Source: CAZEBW01 sp964510205
GTDB lineage: Bacteria > Chloroflexota > Anaerolineae > VGOG01
Assembly: GCA_964510205.1 (NCBI GenBank)
Contig: CAZEBW010000005.1
Location: forward strand, 24,556 to 88,555
Direction of reading: 5' to 3'
DNA length: 64,000 nt
In this document: positions 7,893 through 14,711 of the stretch, piece after piece
How positions within the stretch are numbered: the first letter of the stretch is position 1
How the letters are laid out: each line of letters begins with the position of its first letter
Position numbers and translations under genes: made by a program
The notes under the pieces: generated by a model
Database searches by the model: none
What the model was told of the DNA's origin: nothing
What the model saw: only the letters and a program-made list of their open reading frames with translations

Positions 7893-9084
7893 AATCAGAC
7901 CCGATGTCTACTGGATCGGCGTCAACGATCGCACCACCGACCTCTTCGAGGGCCTGTGGCCCATCGCGCAGGAGGGCGTCTCCTACAACGCTTATCTGAT
8001 CCACGACCAGAAAACGGCCATCATTGACCTATCGAAGGCGCTGAAGACCGACGAGTTCTTCGATCACATCGCCGAAATCGTGGAGCTTTCTGAAATTGAC
8101 TACGTGGTCGTCAACCACATGGAGCCGGACCACACCGGCGTGCTGCGCACTCTGACGAGGACCGCGCCAGGGGCGACCATCCTGGGCTCCGCGAAGACCA
8201 AGGACATGCTGGCGTCCTTTTACGGCGTCACCGACAACGTGCGGGTGGTGGAGGACGGGGAGACGCTCTCCCTGGGCCGCAGGACGCTGCAGTTTTTCTC
8301 CACGCCCTTCGTCCACTGGCCGGAGACGATGATGACCTACGAAACGACGCACCGCATCCTCTTCTCCTGCGACGCCTTTGGCGGCTACGGCGCCCTGCGC
8401 GGCGCCATCTTCGATGACGAATGTAAGGACCTGGACTTCTACCAGAGAGAGGCCCTCCGCTACTACGTCAACATCGTGGCCAAGTTCAGCAAGCCCGTGC
8501 TGAGGGCCATCGAGAAGCTGGCCGACGTGCCGGTGGACATCATCGCTCCGTCGCACGGCCTGATCTGGCGCGAGCGGCCTGAGCTGATCGTCGAGCTGTA
8601 CCAGAAGTGGGCCGAATACGCTGCGGGCGAAACTGAGCCGGAGATCACGCTCATCTACGGCTCGATGTACGGCAACACCGAGGCCATGATGAACGCCGTG
8701 GCCCAGGGCATCTCCCGCGTGGGCGTTTCCCTGGAGATCTTCGATGCGGCGAGGACCGACGTCAGCTATATCTTGCCCTCGCTGTGGACGAGGGCCGGGG
8801 TGATGGTGGGCGCCCCCACCTACGAGGGCACGCTGTTCCCGCCGGTGGCTCAGGCGACGGAGGCCGCTGCCCTCAAGCGCGTGCTGAACAAGAAAGTCGC
8901 CTATTTCGGCAGCTACGGCTGGAGCGGCGGGGCTTTGAGACACCTCAAGCAGATTATCGAGCCGCTGAAGTGGGAGCTGGTGGATTCCTTTGAGTTCGTT
9001 GGAAAGCCCACGGACGCGGATCTCAAGAAGGGGGAGGAGTTGGGGGCCAGCTTTGCGGAAGTGATAAGAGGGACAAGGGATTAG
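7879..9084 (+). CDS. fprA: Flavodiiron protein (FprA, rubredoxin:oxygen oxidoreductase type)
   Basis: Reduces O2 (or NO) to water (or N2O) with electrons from rubredoxin. The 401-residue protein has a metallo-beta-lactamase-like diiron domain (residues 1-250) with the ligand motif HMEPDHTG near 78, the later SCDAFGGYG, and PSHGLIWR, followed by a flavodoxin domain beginning ITLIYGSMYGNTEAMMNA. Rubredoxin and rubredoxin reductase are encoded 2.5 kb downstream, completing the chain NADH to NROR to Rd to FprA. Its last codons fall in a short iterated GGGACAAGG tract that continues into the gap. Confidence 0.95.
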   Translation: MPAIEIRPDVYWIGVNDRTTDLFEGLWPIAQEGVSYNAYLIHDQKTAIIDLSKALKTDEFFDHIAEIVELSEIDYVVVNHMEPDHTGVLRTLTRTAPGATILGSAKTKDMLASFYGVTDNVRVVEDGETLSLGRRTLQFFSTPFVHWPETMMTYETTHRILFSCDAFGGYGALRGAIFDDECKDLDFYQREALRYYVNIVAKFSKPVLRAIEKLADVPVDIIAPSHGLIWRERPELIVELYQKWAEYAAGETEPEITLIYGSMYGNTEAMMNAVAQGISRVGVSLEIFDAARTDVSYILPSLWTRAGVMVGAPTYEGTLFPPVAQATEAAALKRVLNKKVAYFGSYGWSGGALRHLKQIIEPLKWELVDSFEFVGKPTDADLKKGEELGASFAEVIRGTRD

Positions 9085-9105
9085 GGACAAGGGACAAGGA
9101 GTGAG
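9072..9105. repeat. Iterated GGGACAAGG tract at the fprA stop
   Basis: Three imperfect copies of GGGACAAGG(GATTA) span the end of fprA and the gap before the next gene. It is another example of the short word-repeat tracts seen throughout this window. Confidence 0.5.
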
Positions 9106-9111
9106 TCAGAT

Positions 9112-9402
9112 ATGCCATCAGCAAAAGGCAGTGTTCCTGGACGCCATAACGAGCACCATACCGTTTTTTATGGCCTTTCCACTTGTGTTTGGTGCAAGCG
9201 GACCCGCAGGTTCCTGGAAGACCAGGGGATCGCATTTGATTACGTCTACGTGGACTTGCTGCGGGGCCAGGAACGCGAGGAGGTAAAGGATCAGGTTCGT
9301 CGTTGGAATCCGAGCTTGTCCTTCCCCACCATCGTGGTGGACGACACGAAGCTTGTGGTCGGGTACAAGCCAGACCAGATTGAGGAGGCATTGGGGCTGT
9401 GA
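9112..9402 (+). CDS. Glutaredoxin-like protein
   Basis: A 96-residue thioredoxin-fold protein with active site STCVWCKRTRRFLED, cis-proline region LSFPTIVVDD and a C-terminal GYKPDQIEEAL helix, resembling NrdH/glutaredoxin family proteins. It overlaps the following FTR-like gene by 4 nt (GTGA), which suggests the two work as a redox pair. Confidence 0.9.
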   Translation: MPSAKGSVPGRHNEHHTVFYGLSTCVWCKRTRRFLEDQGIAFDYVYVDLLRGQEREEVKDQVRRWNPSLSFPTIVVDDTKLVVGYKPDQIEEALGL

Positions 9403-9914
9403 GCGAAGAGATTGCCATTCCGGCTGAGAAAGTGGATGCTCTCTACGAGCGGCTGGACCGCGAGGCGGAGGCGGCCGGCTATCACCTTAACCCTGATCGA
9501 GAGTTCACCTGGGAGCTGGTGAACGGGTTGCTCGTCAACGAGGAGCGGTATGGCTACTGGGCCTGCCCCTGTCGGCTGGCCACGGGGGACAAGCAGAAAG
9601 ATCTCGACATCATCTGCCCCTGCGACTATCGCGATGCCGATCTGCTGGACTGGGGCAACTGCTACTGCGCCCTCTACGTCTCTGATGAGGTGCTGCGGGG
9701 CGAGCGCGAAGCGCAGTCCATCCCGGAGCGCCGCCCCCCTGAGGGAGAACGCCCCCAGGACCGCCCTGCCCAGGCGCCTGCGCAGCCAGGAGAGGAGGCC
9801 AGTCTCCCCGTCTGGCGCTGTCGCGTCTGCGGCTACCTCTGCGCGCGCGAGCGGCCTCCGGGCGTTTGTCCCATTTGCAAGGCCAAGCGAGACCGCTTCG
9901 AACGGTTCTGGTGA
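9399..9914 (+). CDS. Ferredoxin:thioredoxin reductase catalytic subunit fused to a C-terminal rubredoxin domain
   Basis: Transfers electrons from a one-electron carrier to a disulfide through a 4Fe-4S centre. Residues 1-110 carry the FTR beta signature ACPCR, then IICPCDYRD, then GNCYCALYVS. A Pro/Glu-rich linker (about 110-143) leads to a rubredoxin domain of the rubrerythrin kind: WRCRVCGYLC and CPICKAKRDRFERFW. The GTG start overlaps the stop of the glutaredoxin gene. The fused rubredoxin could pass electrons straight to the FTR centre, making the adjacent glutaredoxin the probable substrate; that pairing is inference. Confidence 0.9.
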   Translation: MSEEIAIPAEKVDALYERLDREAEAAGYHLNPDREFTWELVNGLLVNEERYGYWACPCRLATGDKQKDLDIICPCDYRDADLLDWGNCYCALYVSDEVLRGEREAQSIPERRPPEGERPQDRPAQAPAQPGEEASLPVWRCRVCGYLCARERPPGVCPICKAKRDRFERFW

Positions 9915-9919
9915 GATGG

Positions 9920-9985
9920 GTGAATGCGTAGATTCGGCTCTACGAATCTACGGCTCTACCGATTTGCCGATCCATCAGTCTACCG
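9920..9985. repeat. Iterated CTACGAATCTACG tract
   Basis: GCGTAGATTCGGCTCTACGAATCTACGG-type words form overlapping palindromes between the FTR and DUF554 genes. The same words recur at 57355-57447 (inside an ABC ATPase gene) and 58690-58720. Confidence 0.6.
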
Positions 9986-10002
9986 GGTTCAGGTTTAGGA
10001 CG

Positions 10003-10707
10003 ATGACAGGTACCCTTATCAACGTGATCACCGTGATAGCCGGCGGCACTTTGGGCGCCCTGTTGGGCGAGAGGCTGCCTCCCCGCGTTCGTCAGATCGT
10101 TATGCAGGGAGTGGGCCTGGTGACCTTGGCAGTGGGGATGAGCATGGCCATCGCCACGGACAACTTCCTGCTGGTGCTGCTGAGCGTCGTCATCGGCGGC
10201 ATATTGGGGGAGTGGTGGCGGCTGGAAGAGCGGCTGGACAGGGCCGGGAAGTGGCTGGAGGCCAAGACCAGCCGGTTTCCCCTCCTGGCGCGGGGCGAAT
10301 TCACCAAGGGCTTCGTCACCGCCAGCCTGGTCTTCTGCGTGGGGCCGATGACCATCCTGGGCTCCTTTCAAGACGGCCTGTCGGGCGATTACACCCTGCT
10401 GGCCATCAAGAGCGTGCTGGACGGTTTCTCCGCGCTGGCCTTCGCCGCGTCCATGGGGATGGGGGCGACCTTCTCTGCCATCACCGTGCTCGTTTACCAG
10501 GGAGCTTTGACCGTGGGCGCTTCTCTCTTCCAAGACGTTCTCACCGAGGCCATGATCACCGAGATGACGGCCACCGGCGGGGTGATGATTCTGGGCATTG
10601 GGCTGCTGCTCCTGGAGATCAAGCGGGTTAGGGCAGCCAACTTCCTGCCCGCTCTGGCCATTGCCCCGCTGCTGGTGGCCCTGTGGGAGAAGTGGGGGCC
10701 GCGTTGA
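10003..10707 (+). CDS. DUF554 family membrane protein
   Basis: A 234-residue polytopic protein with about six to seven hydrophobic segments. It matches the DUF554 (YdfK-like) pattern: GTLINVITVIAGGTLGALLG at the N-terminus, IGGILGEWWRLEERLD, FCVGPMTILGSFQDGL in the middle and MILGIGLLLLEIKR near the end. The family is of unknown function, possibly a transporter. ATG at 10003 begins exactly at the family start. Confidence 0.9.
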   Translation: MTGTLINVITVIAGGTLGALLGERLPPRVRQIVMQGVGLVTLAVGMSMAIATDNFLLVLLSVVIGGILGEWWRLEERLDRAGKWLEAKTSRFPLLARGEFTKGFVTASLVFCVGPMTILGSFQDGLSGDYTLLAIKSVLDGFSALAFAASMGMGATFSAITVLVYQGALTVGASLFQDVLTEAMITEMTATGGVMILGIGLLLLEIKRVRAANFLPALAIAPLLVALWEKWGPR

Positions 10708-10738
10708 CTCGTTATGTGTTTCAAACAGGAGGTGAAAG

Positions 10739-11389
10739 ATGGCTATTCTAACCGAGGACGTTCGTGACACGTTGCAGAAGGAATTCGAAGAGCTAGCGGG
10801 GAAGGCGAAGCTGGTGGTTTTCACTCAGGAGTTCGAGTGCGACCACTGCCGTGAGAATACCTCGCTTGCTCAAGAAGTGACTTCTCTCTCGGACAAGCTG
10901 GATATCGAGGTGCATGACTTCGCCTCGGATGAGGAAATCGTTGAACGCTACGGGGTGGACAAGATCCCGGCCATTGTCGTGGATGGGGAGAAGGACTACG
11001 GCATTCGCTTCTACGGCGTGCCCGCGGGCTACGAGTTCACCGCGCTCATCGCGGCCATCCAGGCCGTCTCGGCGGGGGAGTCGGGCCTGTCCGCGAAGAC
11101 CAAGGAGACCCTGGCGGGCTTGAAGGAGCAACTCCATCTCCAGGTCTTCGTCACCCCAACTTGACCATACTGTCCTGGGGCTGTGCAGTTAGCACACAAG
11201 ATGGCGATGGAGAGCGACATGGTGCGGGCGGACATGGTGGAGGCTTCCGAGTTCCCCCATTTGGTGCACAAGTACAACGTGTTCGGCGTTCCCAAGACCG
11301 TGGTGAACGAGGAAGTGGAGATCGAGGGCTCCCAGCCCGAACCCCTTTTCCTAGCGCAGGTCATGAAGGCAACGGCGGAGGAGGAGTAG
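10739..11389 (+). CDS. Protein disulfide oxidoreductase (two thioredoxin folds), probable selenoprotein with Sec142
   Basis: GAGGTGAAAG ribosome site, then a 216-residue frame interrupted by a single TGA at 11162-11164. Domain 1 (residues 1-115) is a glutaredoxin-like fold with an ECDHC site (C34, C37) and cis-proline KIPAIVV. Domain 2 begins LHLQVFVTPT, then TGA, then PYCPGAVQLAHKM, and continues in the same frame to FGVPKTVVNEE and a stop at 11387. In archaeal-type PDO the motif is TPTCPYCP, so the TGA sits exactly on the first active-site cysteine and would give a Sec-x-x-C redox site. A fitting hairpin lies just downstream. Alternative: a nonsense mutation leaving a one-domain protein. 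Confidence 0.82.
11162..11196 (+). promoter_or_regulatory. Sec UGA codon and candidate bacterial SECIS hairpin
   Basis: TGA at 11162-11164 is followed by the hairpin TGTGC (11182-11186), loop AGTTA (11187-11191), GCACA (11192-11196). The 5-bp upper stem, the 22-nt distance from UGA to the apical loop and a G among the first two loop bases all fall inside the published bacterial SECIS rules (16-37 nt spacing, loop of 3-14 nt with an early G). Folding was done by eye. Confidence 0.7.
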
Positions 11390-11395
11390 AGGAGC

Positions 11396-11521
11396 ATGGC
11401 CATTGATCCTGGCTTGACGTCTCTGGAGATCATGGGCCTGGCCATTAAATCCGAGGTCACGGCCGCCGATGTTTACGACCGGTTGGCCCAAAGGGTGCGG
11501 AACCAGGCTCTAACAAGCTAA
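11396..11521 (+). CDS. 41-residue ferritin-like stub
   Basis: A small frame MAIDPGLTSLEIMGLAIKSE followed by VTAADVYDRLAQRV and a stop, preceded by GAGGAGTAGAGGAGC. The sequence is helix 1 of a rubrerythrin-type domain (GLAIKSEVTAADVY carries the usual glutamate) and then stops. It could be a truncated ferritin-like gene, or a tiny expressed protein that needs partners. It lies between the PDO and rubredoxin genes with short gaps, so transcription is likely. Confidence 0.55.
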   Translation: MAIDPGLTSLEIMGLAIKSEVTAADVYDRLAQRVRNQALTS

Positions 11522-11543
11522 CAAAAAAACGAGGAGGACAAAA

Positions 11544-11702
11544 ATGGATAAATGGGAGTGTTTAGTGTGTGGGTACGTATACGATCCTGCTGTGGGCGAC
11601 TCCGATGCGGACATACCGCCGGGCACGCCGTTCGAGGACCTGCCCGACGACTGGGTCTGCCCTGACTGTGGGGCTGAGAAAGACATGTTCGAGAAGCTCT
11701 AA
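11544..11702 (+). CDS. Rubredoxin
   Basis: A 52-residue rubredoxin with both iron-binding loops: WECLVCGYVYDPAVGD and DWVCPDCGAEKDMFE, plus the conserved PPGTPFEDLPDDW. Ribosome site GAGGAGGAC. Its stop overlaps the first base of the rubredoxin reductase start (TAATG), so the two are translationally coupled. It carries electrons from the reductase to the flavodiiron protein and rubrerythrins. Confidence 0.96.
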   Translation: MDKWECLVCGYVYDPAVGDSDADIPPGTPFEDLPDDWVCPDCGAEKDMFEKL

Positions 11703-12979
11703 TGAGAAGCGTGGCCGCCGTCATCATCGGCAATGGGGTGGCCGGCATCACTGCGGCCAGGGCGCTGTCAGATGCAGGCGTTGAGGTCGAGATCTACACC
11801 CGGGAGGCGTGTCACTACTATCCCCGGCCCCGACTTCAGGAATTCCTGGCGGGGGAGATGGAACTGGAGGAACTGCCTCTCTATCCCCCGTCCTGGTATG
11901 AGAAGCGCGGCATCACCGTGCACCTGAGGACTGAGGTAGTGGGACTTGACCCTGCGTCGAAGCAGATCGCCCTGGCCGCTTGTGCTGAGCCTGGTCCAAG
12001 CAATGGCCGCCAGGTATCCTACGACCGCCTGCTCCTGGCCGTTGGCAGCAGTCCCTTTGTCCCGGCCATTGAGGGCGTAAACAAAGGTGGCGATTTTTGT
12101 AAGCGGAGCGGCGTCTTCACCTACCGCACGGTCGAGGATGTGCTGGCCATCAAGAGGTGGGCGGAGAGGGCGGAGCGGGCCGTGATCATAGGCTGTGGGC
12201 TTTTGGGCCTGGAGGCGGCCAGGGCTCTCAGGAAGCTCGGATTGGAAGTGAACGCTCTGGAGCGCGGCTCCCATCCTCTTCCCCGCCAACTCGACGCCGA
12301 GGGAGGGGCTCTGTTGAAGAAGCTCACCGAGGCTCTGGGTATCGAGATGACCTTGAACGCTTCCACGCAGGCCATCTTGGGCGACGAAGCTTCCTCCCTA
12401 GAACCTGACGGCGGGGCCGCCAGCGGTGTTCTGCTCCAGGACGGACGGAGGATACCGGGCGACTTGGTTCTCATCTCGGCTGGCATTCGTTCCAACGTAG
12501 GGCTGGCCCAGGAAGCTGGGCTGGAGGTCAATCGCGGCGTGGTGGTGGATGAGCATCTACGCACCAGCGCGGACGACGTCTACGCCGCTGGCGACGTGGC
12601 CGAGTTCGAGGGCCAGGTCTACGGCATCATCCCGGCAGCGATCGAACAGGCACGAGCGGCGGCTCAGAACATGCTGGGTGAGGACGTCGCCTACGAGGGC
12701 ACGATCCGCTCCAACACCCTGCAGGTGGCAGGCATTGACTGTACTTCCATCGGCGTCGTTCATCCCCCAGAGGGCGAAGGCTATCAGGAGCTGAGGAAAT
12801 CCGAGGCCACAGTCTACAAGAAGCTCGTGTTAAAGGACGGGCGGCTGGTGGGAGCCATTCTGCTAGGTGACAGGAAGGACGTTGGGTCTATAAGCCGCCT
12901 GGTTCGGGCAGAAGCCGACGTCTCTCGCTACACCGCGCGGATATTGGATGACGACTTCGATTGGAAACAACTACTTTAG
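11702..12979 (+). CDS. NADH:rubredoxin reductase-type FAD oxidoreductase
   Basis: A 425-residue FAD/NAD(P)-dependent enzyme of the NROR/NirB N-terminal family: FAD site AVIIGNGVAGITAARAL, YYPRPRLQEFLAGE, NAD site AVIIGCGLLGLEAARALR and the second FAD motif DDVYAAGDVAEFEG. Overlap with the rubredoxin gene strongly suggests NADH:rubredoxin reductase. The C-terminal third (from about residue 320) is a typical NROR/nitrite reductase tail domain. Confidence 0.92.
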   Translation: MRSVAAVIIGNGVAGITAARALSDAGVEVEIYTREACHYYPRPRLQEFLAGEMELEELPLYPPSWYEKRGITVHLRTEVVGLDPASKQIALAACAEPGPSNGRQVSYDRLLLAVGSSPFVPAIEGVNKGGDFCKRSGVFTYRTVEDVLAIKRWAERAERAVIIGCGLLGLEAARALRKLGLEVNALERGSHPLPRQLDAEGGALLKKLTEALGIEMTLNASTQAILGDEASSLEPDGGAASGVLLQDGRRIPGDLVLISAGIRSNVGLAQEAGLEVNRGVVVDEHLRTSADDVYAAGDVAEFEGQVYGIIPAAIEQARAAAQNMLGEDVAYEGTIRSNTLQVAGIDCTSIGVVHPPEGEGYQELRKSEATVYKKLVLKDGRLVGAILLGDRKDVGSISRLVRAEADVSRYTARILDDDFDWKQLL

Positions 12980-12997
12980 AGAGAAAGGAGATTGCAA

Positions 12998-13198
12998 ATG
13001 GATTGGCTAAACTTCCTGAAGGTGATGGCTATCGAGGAGAGAGCAGCTAGAGACAAGTATCAGTTAGCCGCTGACTTGGCGAGCGATCCGGCCATCAGGG
13101 CCGTCTTCGAGCGGCTCAGAGATGAGGAGGACTTCCACGCGGACTTCCTGGAAGGGGAGTGTGAAAAGCTGGAAAAAGCCCTGTCCACGGAGGACTAA
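12998..13198 (+). CDS. Short two-helix ferritin-like protein
   Basis: A 66-residue protein after AGAAAGGAG. It has two helices with diiron-type residues: MAIEERAARDKYQLAAD (E in helix 1) and RLRDEEDFHADFLEGE (E-x-x-H). That is half a ferritin fold, so it would need to dimerise to make a diiron site, as in encapsulated ferritins and some erythrin-like half proteins. No encapsulin shell gene is seen nearby. One of six ferritin-like genes in this block. Confidence 0.8.
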   Translation: MDWLNFLKVMAIEERAARDKYQLAADLASDPAIRAVFERLRDEEDFHADFLEGECEKLEKALSTED

Positions 13199-13204
13199 TG
13201 AGGT

Positions 13205-13312
13205 GATGGGGTAAAATTAGGCTATAAGGCAATGGGGCGATGAGGCAGCAAGGCAATGAGACCCGCGTTACTCGGTGCCTTATTGCCTCGACGCCTCGTT
13301 CCCCATTTTTCA
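13205..13312. repeat. Imperfect inverted repeat of GGCAATGGGGCGATGAGGC type
   Basis: The left part carries iterated GGCAATG/GATGAGGCAG words; the right part (from about 13276) carries their complement (TTATTGCCTCGACGCCTCGTTCCCCATT). The whole would fold into a long hairpin between two ferritin-like genes. There is no T-run directly after it. Confidence 0.6.
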
Positions 13313-13327
13313 AGGAGGTGCAATACG

Positions 13328-13894
13328 ATGAGTAAGCATGACGAAGCCCTGGCCGTTCTGCGCCGGGCTATGGAGAACGAGCGAGAAGGATACCGCTTTT
13401 TTCTGGAGGCTTCGGAGCGAAGCCCCGATCCGGCAGGCCAGGGAACCTTTCGTAACCTAGCTAGAGACGAGGAGCGACATCTTCGTCTGTTGCTGGTGGA
13501 ACACAATTCCCTGGCTGCCAATGAGGGCTGGGTAGATCCGCAGGAGGCCATCCAACGCGAGGTGGAGGTGGATATCACCAAGCCGCTCTTCCCCGGAGAG
13601 GAATTAGCTCCCCAGGAGACGTCCCCCTTCGAAGAGACGTGGGCGGCCTATGACGTAGGGGATCTGGAGGGCGATCTGGCGGTCTTGAAGTTCGGCATGA
13701 AAGTAGAGGAGGATTTCTACAACATGTACCAGAAGGCTGCCGCTGAGACCGACGACGCTTTGGGACAGCGGGCGTATCAATTCCTGATGGAGGAGGAAAA
13801 CCGACACTTCAAGCTGCTGCAGGATGCCTACAACTACCTCAGCGACAACGAGCGCTGGTGGGATGACTGGGAACTGCCTTTCTTTGAGGGATGA
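13328..13894 (+). CDS. Ferritin-like/rubrerythrin-family protein with inserted linker
   Basis: A 188-residue protein with ribosome site AAGGAGGTG. Helix motifs: MENEREGYRFFLEASER, ARDEERHLRLLLVEH, MKVEEDFYNMYQKAAAE and MEEENRHFKLLQDAYNY, giving the ExxH pairs of a diiron site. Between helices 2 and 3 lies an acidic linker (about residues 75-115) with DITKPLFPGEE. The same arrangement is found in the protein at 16730-17224 (VDVDQPLFPPDDE), so the two are paralogs. No rubredoxin domain is present. Confidence 0.87.
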   Translation: MSKHDEALAVLRRAMENEREGYRFFLEASERSPDPAGQGTFRNLARDEERHLRLLLVEHNSLAANEGWVDPQEAIQREVEVDITKPLFPGEELAPQETSPFEETWAAYDVGDLEGDLAVLKFGMKVEEDFYNMYQKAAAETDDALGQRAYQFLMEEENRHFKLLQDAYNYLSDNERWWDDWELPFFEG

Positions 13895-13985
13895 TGATAC
13901 AGCCAAAGTTCAAAGCTCAGAGTCGAAAACAGGTGGTCTCCCCGTGAAGTGTTGCTGGCCCACCAGCGCCTACCTGGGCTGACCT

Positions 13986-14040
13986 GCTCCCGCTGGATCG
14001 CCAGATCCAGCGGCTTGGCGGCGGGATCTGGCGATCCCTT
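13986..14040. repeat. CTCCCGCTGGATC palindromic repeat
   Basis: CTCCCGCTGGATCGCCAGATCCAGCGG followed by GGGATCTGGCGATCCC forms nested palindromes upstream of rubrerythrin. Related words occur at 5176-5213 and 40076-40105, and the leading GTGTTGCTGGCC word at 13948 recurs near 43998 and 45180. Apart from these repeats, 13895-14105 holds nothing I can support. Confidence 0.55.
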
Positions 14041-14105
14041 CGGAGCAATTATTGAGGAGCAACACCCAAGAGGGAGACTACCCGAAAACACAAAGGAGAG
14101 GAACA

Positions 14106-14654
14106 ATGCACGAGATGACAGCAAGCAACTTAAGGAGCAGTTTCGCTGGCGAGAGCCAGGCCAACATGCGTTACCTGATCTACGCCGACAAGGCGGACAA
14201 AGATGGATTCCCCAACGTCGCCCGCCTCTTCAGGGCCATCGCTTACGCCGAGCAAGTCCACGCTACCAACCACTTCCGGCAACTGCGCGATCTGAAGGGA
14301 GACGCGCTGACTGTGGCCGGGGCTGGCTTCGGCCTGGGTTTCACCGCCGACAACCTGGAAGTGGCCATCGGGGGCGAGGATTTCGAGGTCCACGAGATGT
14401 ATCCGGCCTACAAGGCAGTGGCCGAGTCGCAGGGAGAGAAAGGCGCCCTGCGCAGCTTCGACTGGGCCTGGCAGGCCGAGCAGATTCACGCCGCCATGTA
14501 CACCGAGGCCAAAGCGGCTGTGGAGGCGGGCGAGGACTACGAGATCGGATCCGTCTTCATCTGCTCCGTCTGTGGCCACACGGTGGAGGGGCAGACCCCC
14601 GACCGCTGCCCCGTCTGCAATGCCAAGCGGGAGCAGTACGTGGAGTTTAGCTGA
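14106..14654 (+). CDS. rbr: Rubrerythrin
   Basis: Cytoplasmic peroxidase that takes electrons from rubredoxin. The 182-residue protein has the erythrin domain (NLRSSFAGESQANMRYLIYA, FRAIAYAEQVHATNHFR, WQAEQIHAAMYTEAK) and a C-terminal rubredoxin-type iron site (FICSVCGHTVEG and CPVCNAKREQYVEF). ATG at 14106 follows AAAGGAGAGG. It is the only full-length classical rubrerythrin in this redox cluster. Confidence 0.95.
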   Translation: MHEMTASNLRSSFAGESQANMRYLIYADKADKDGFPNVARLFRAIAYAEQVHATNHFRQLRDLKGDALTVAGAGFGLGFTADNLEVAIGGEDFEVHEMYPAYKAVAESQGEKGALRSFDWAWQAEQIHAAMYTEAKAAVEAGEDYEIGSVFICSVCGHTVEGQTPDRCPVCNAKREQYVEFS

Positions 14655-14658
14655 TTCA

Positions 14659-14699
14659 CCCCCACCCCAGCCCTCCCCCGCCTGCAGGGGAGGGAGCAG
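14659..14699. repeat. CCCTCCCC/GGGGAGGG palindrome
   Basis: CACCCCAGCCCTCCCC and AGGGGAGGGAG form a hairpin just upstream of transketolase. The word resembles a dispersed repeat common in many genomes; the GAGGAGAGA that follows serves as the ribosome site. Confidence 0.5.
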
Positions 14700-14711
14700 C
14701 GAGGAGAGAAC

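Noticed and set aside
11162..11164. Frameshift as the cause of the split disulfide oxidoreductase
   Set aside because: The downstream domain is in exactly the same frame, so no insertion or deletion is needed; only a TGA codon separates the two halves.
12998..13198. Encapsulin cargo ferritin
   Set aside because: The two-helix size is suggestive, but there is no encapsulin shell gene in the window and no recognisable C-terminal cargo-loading peptide.
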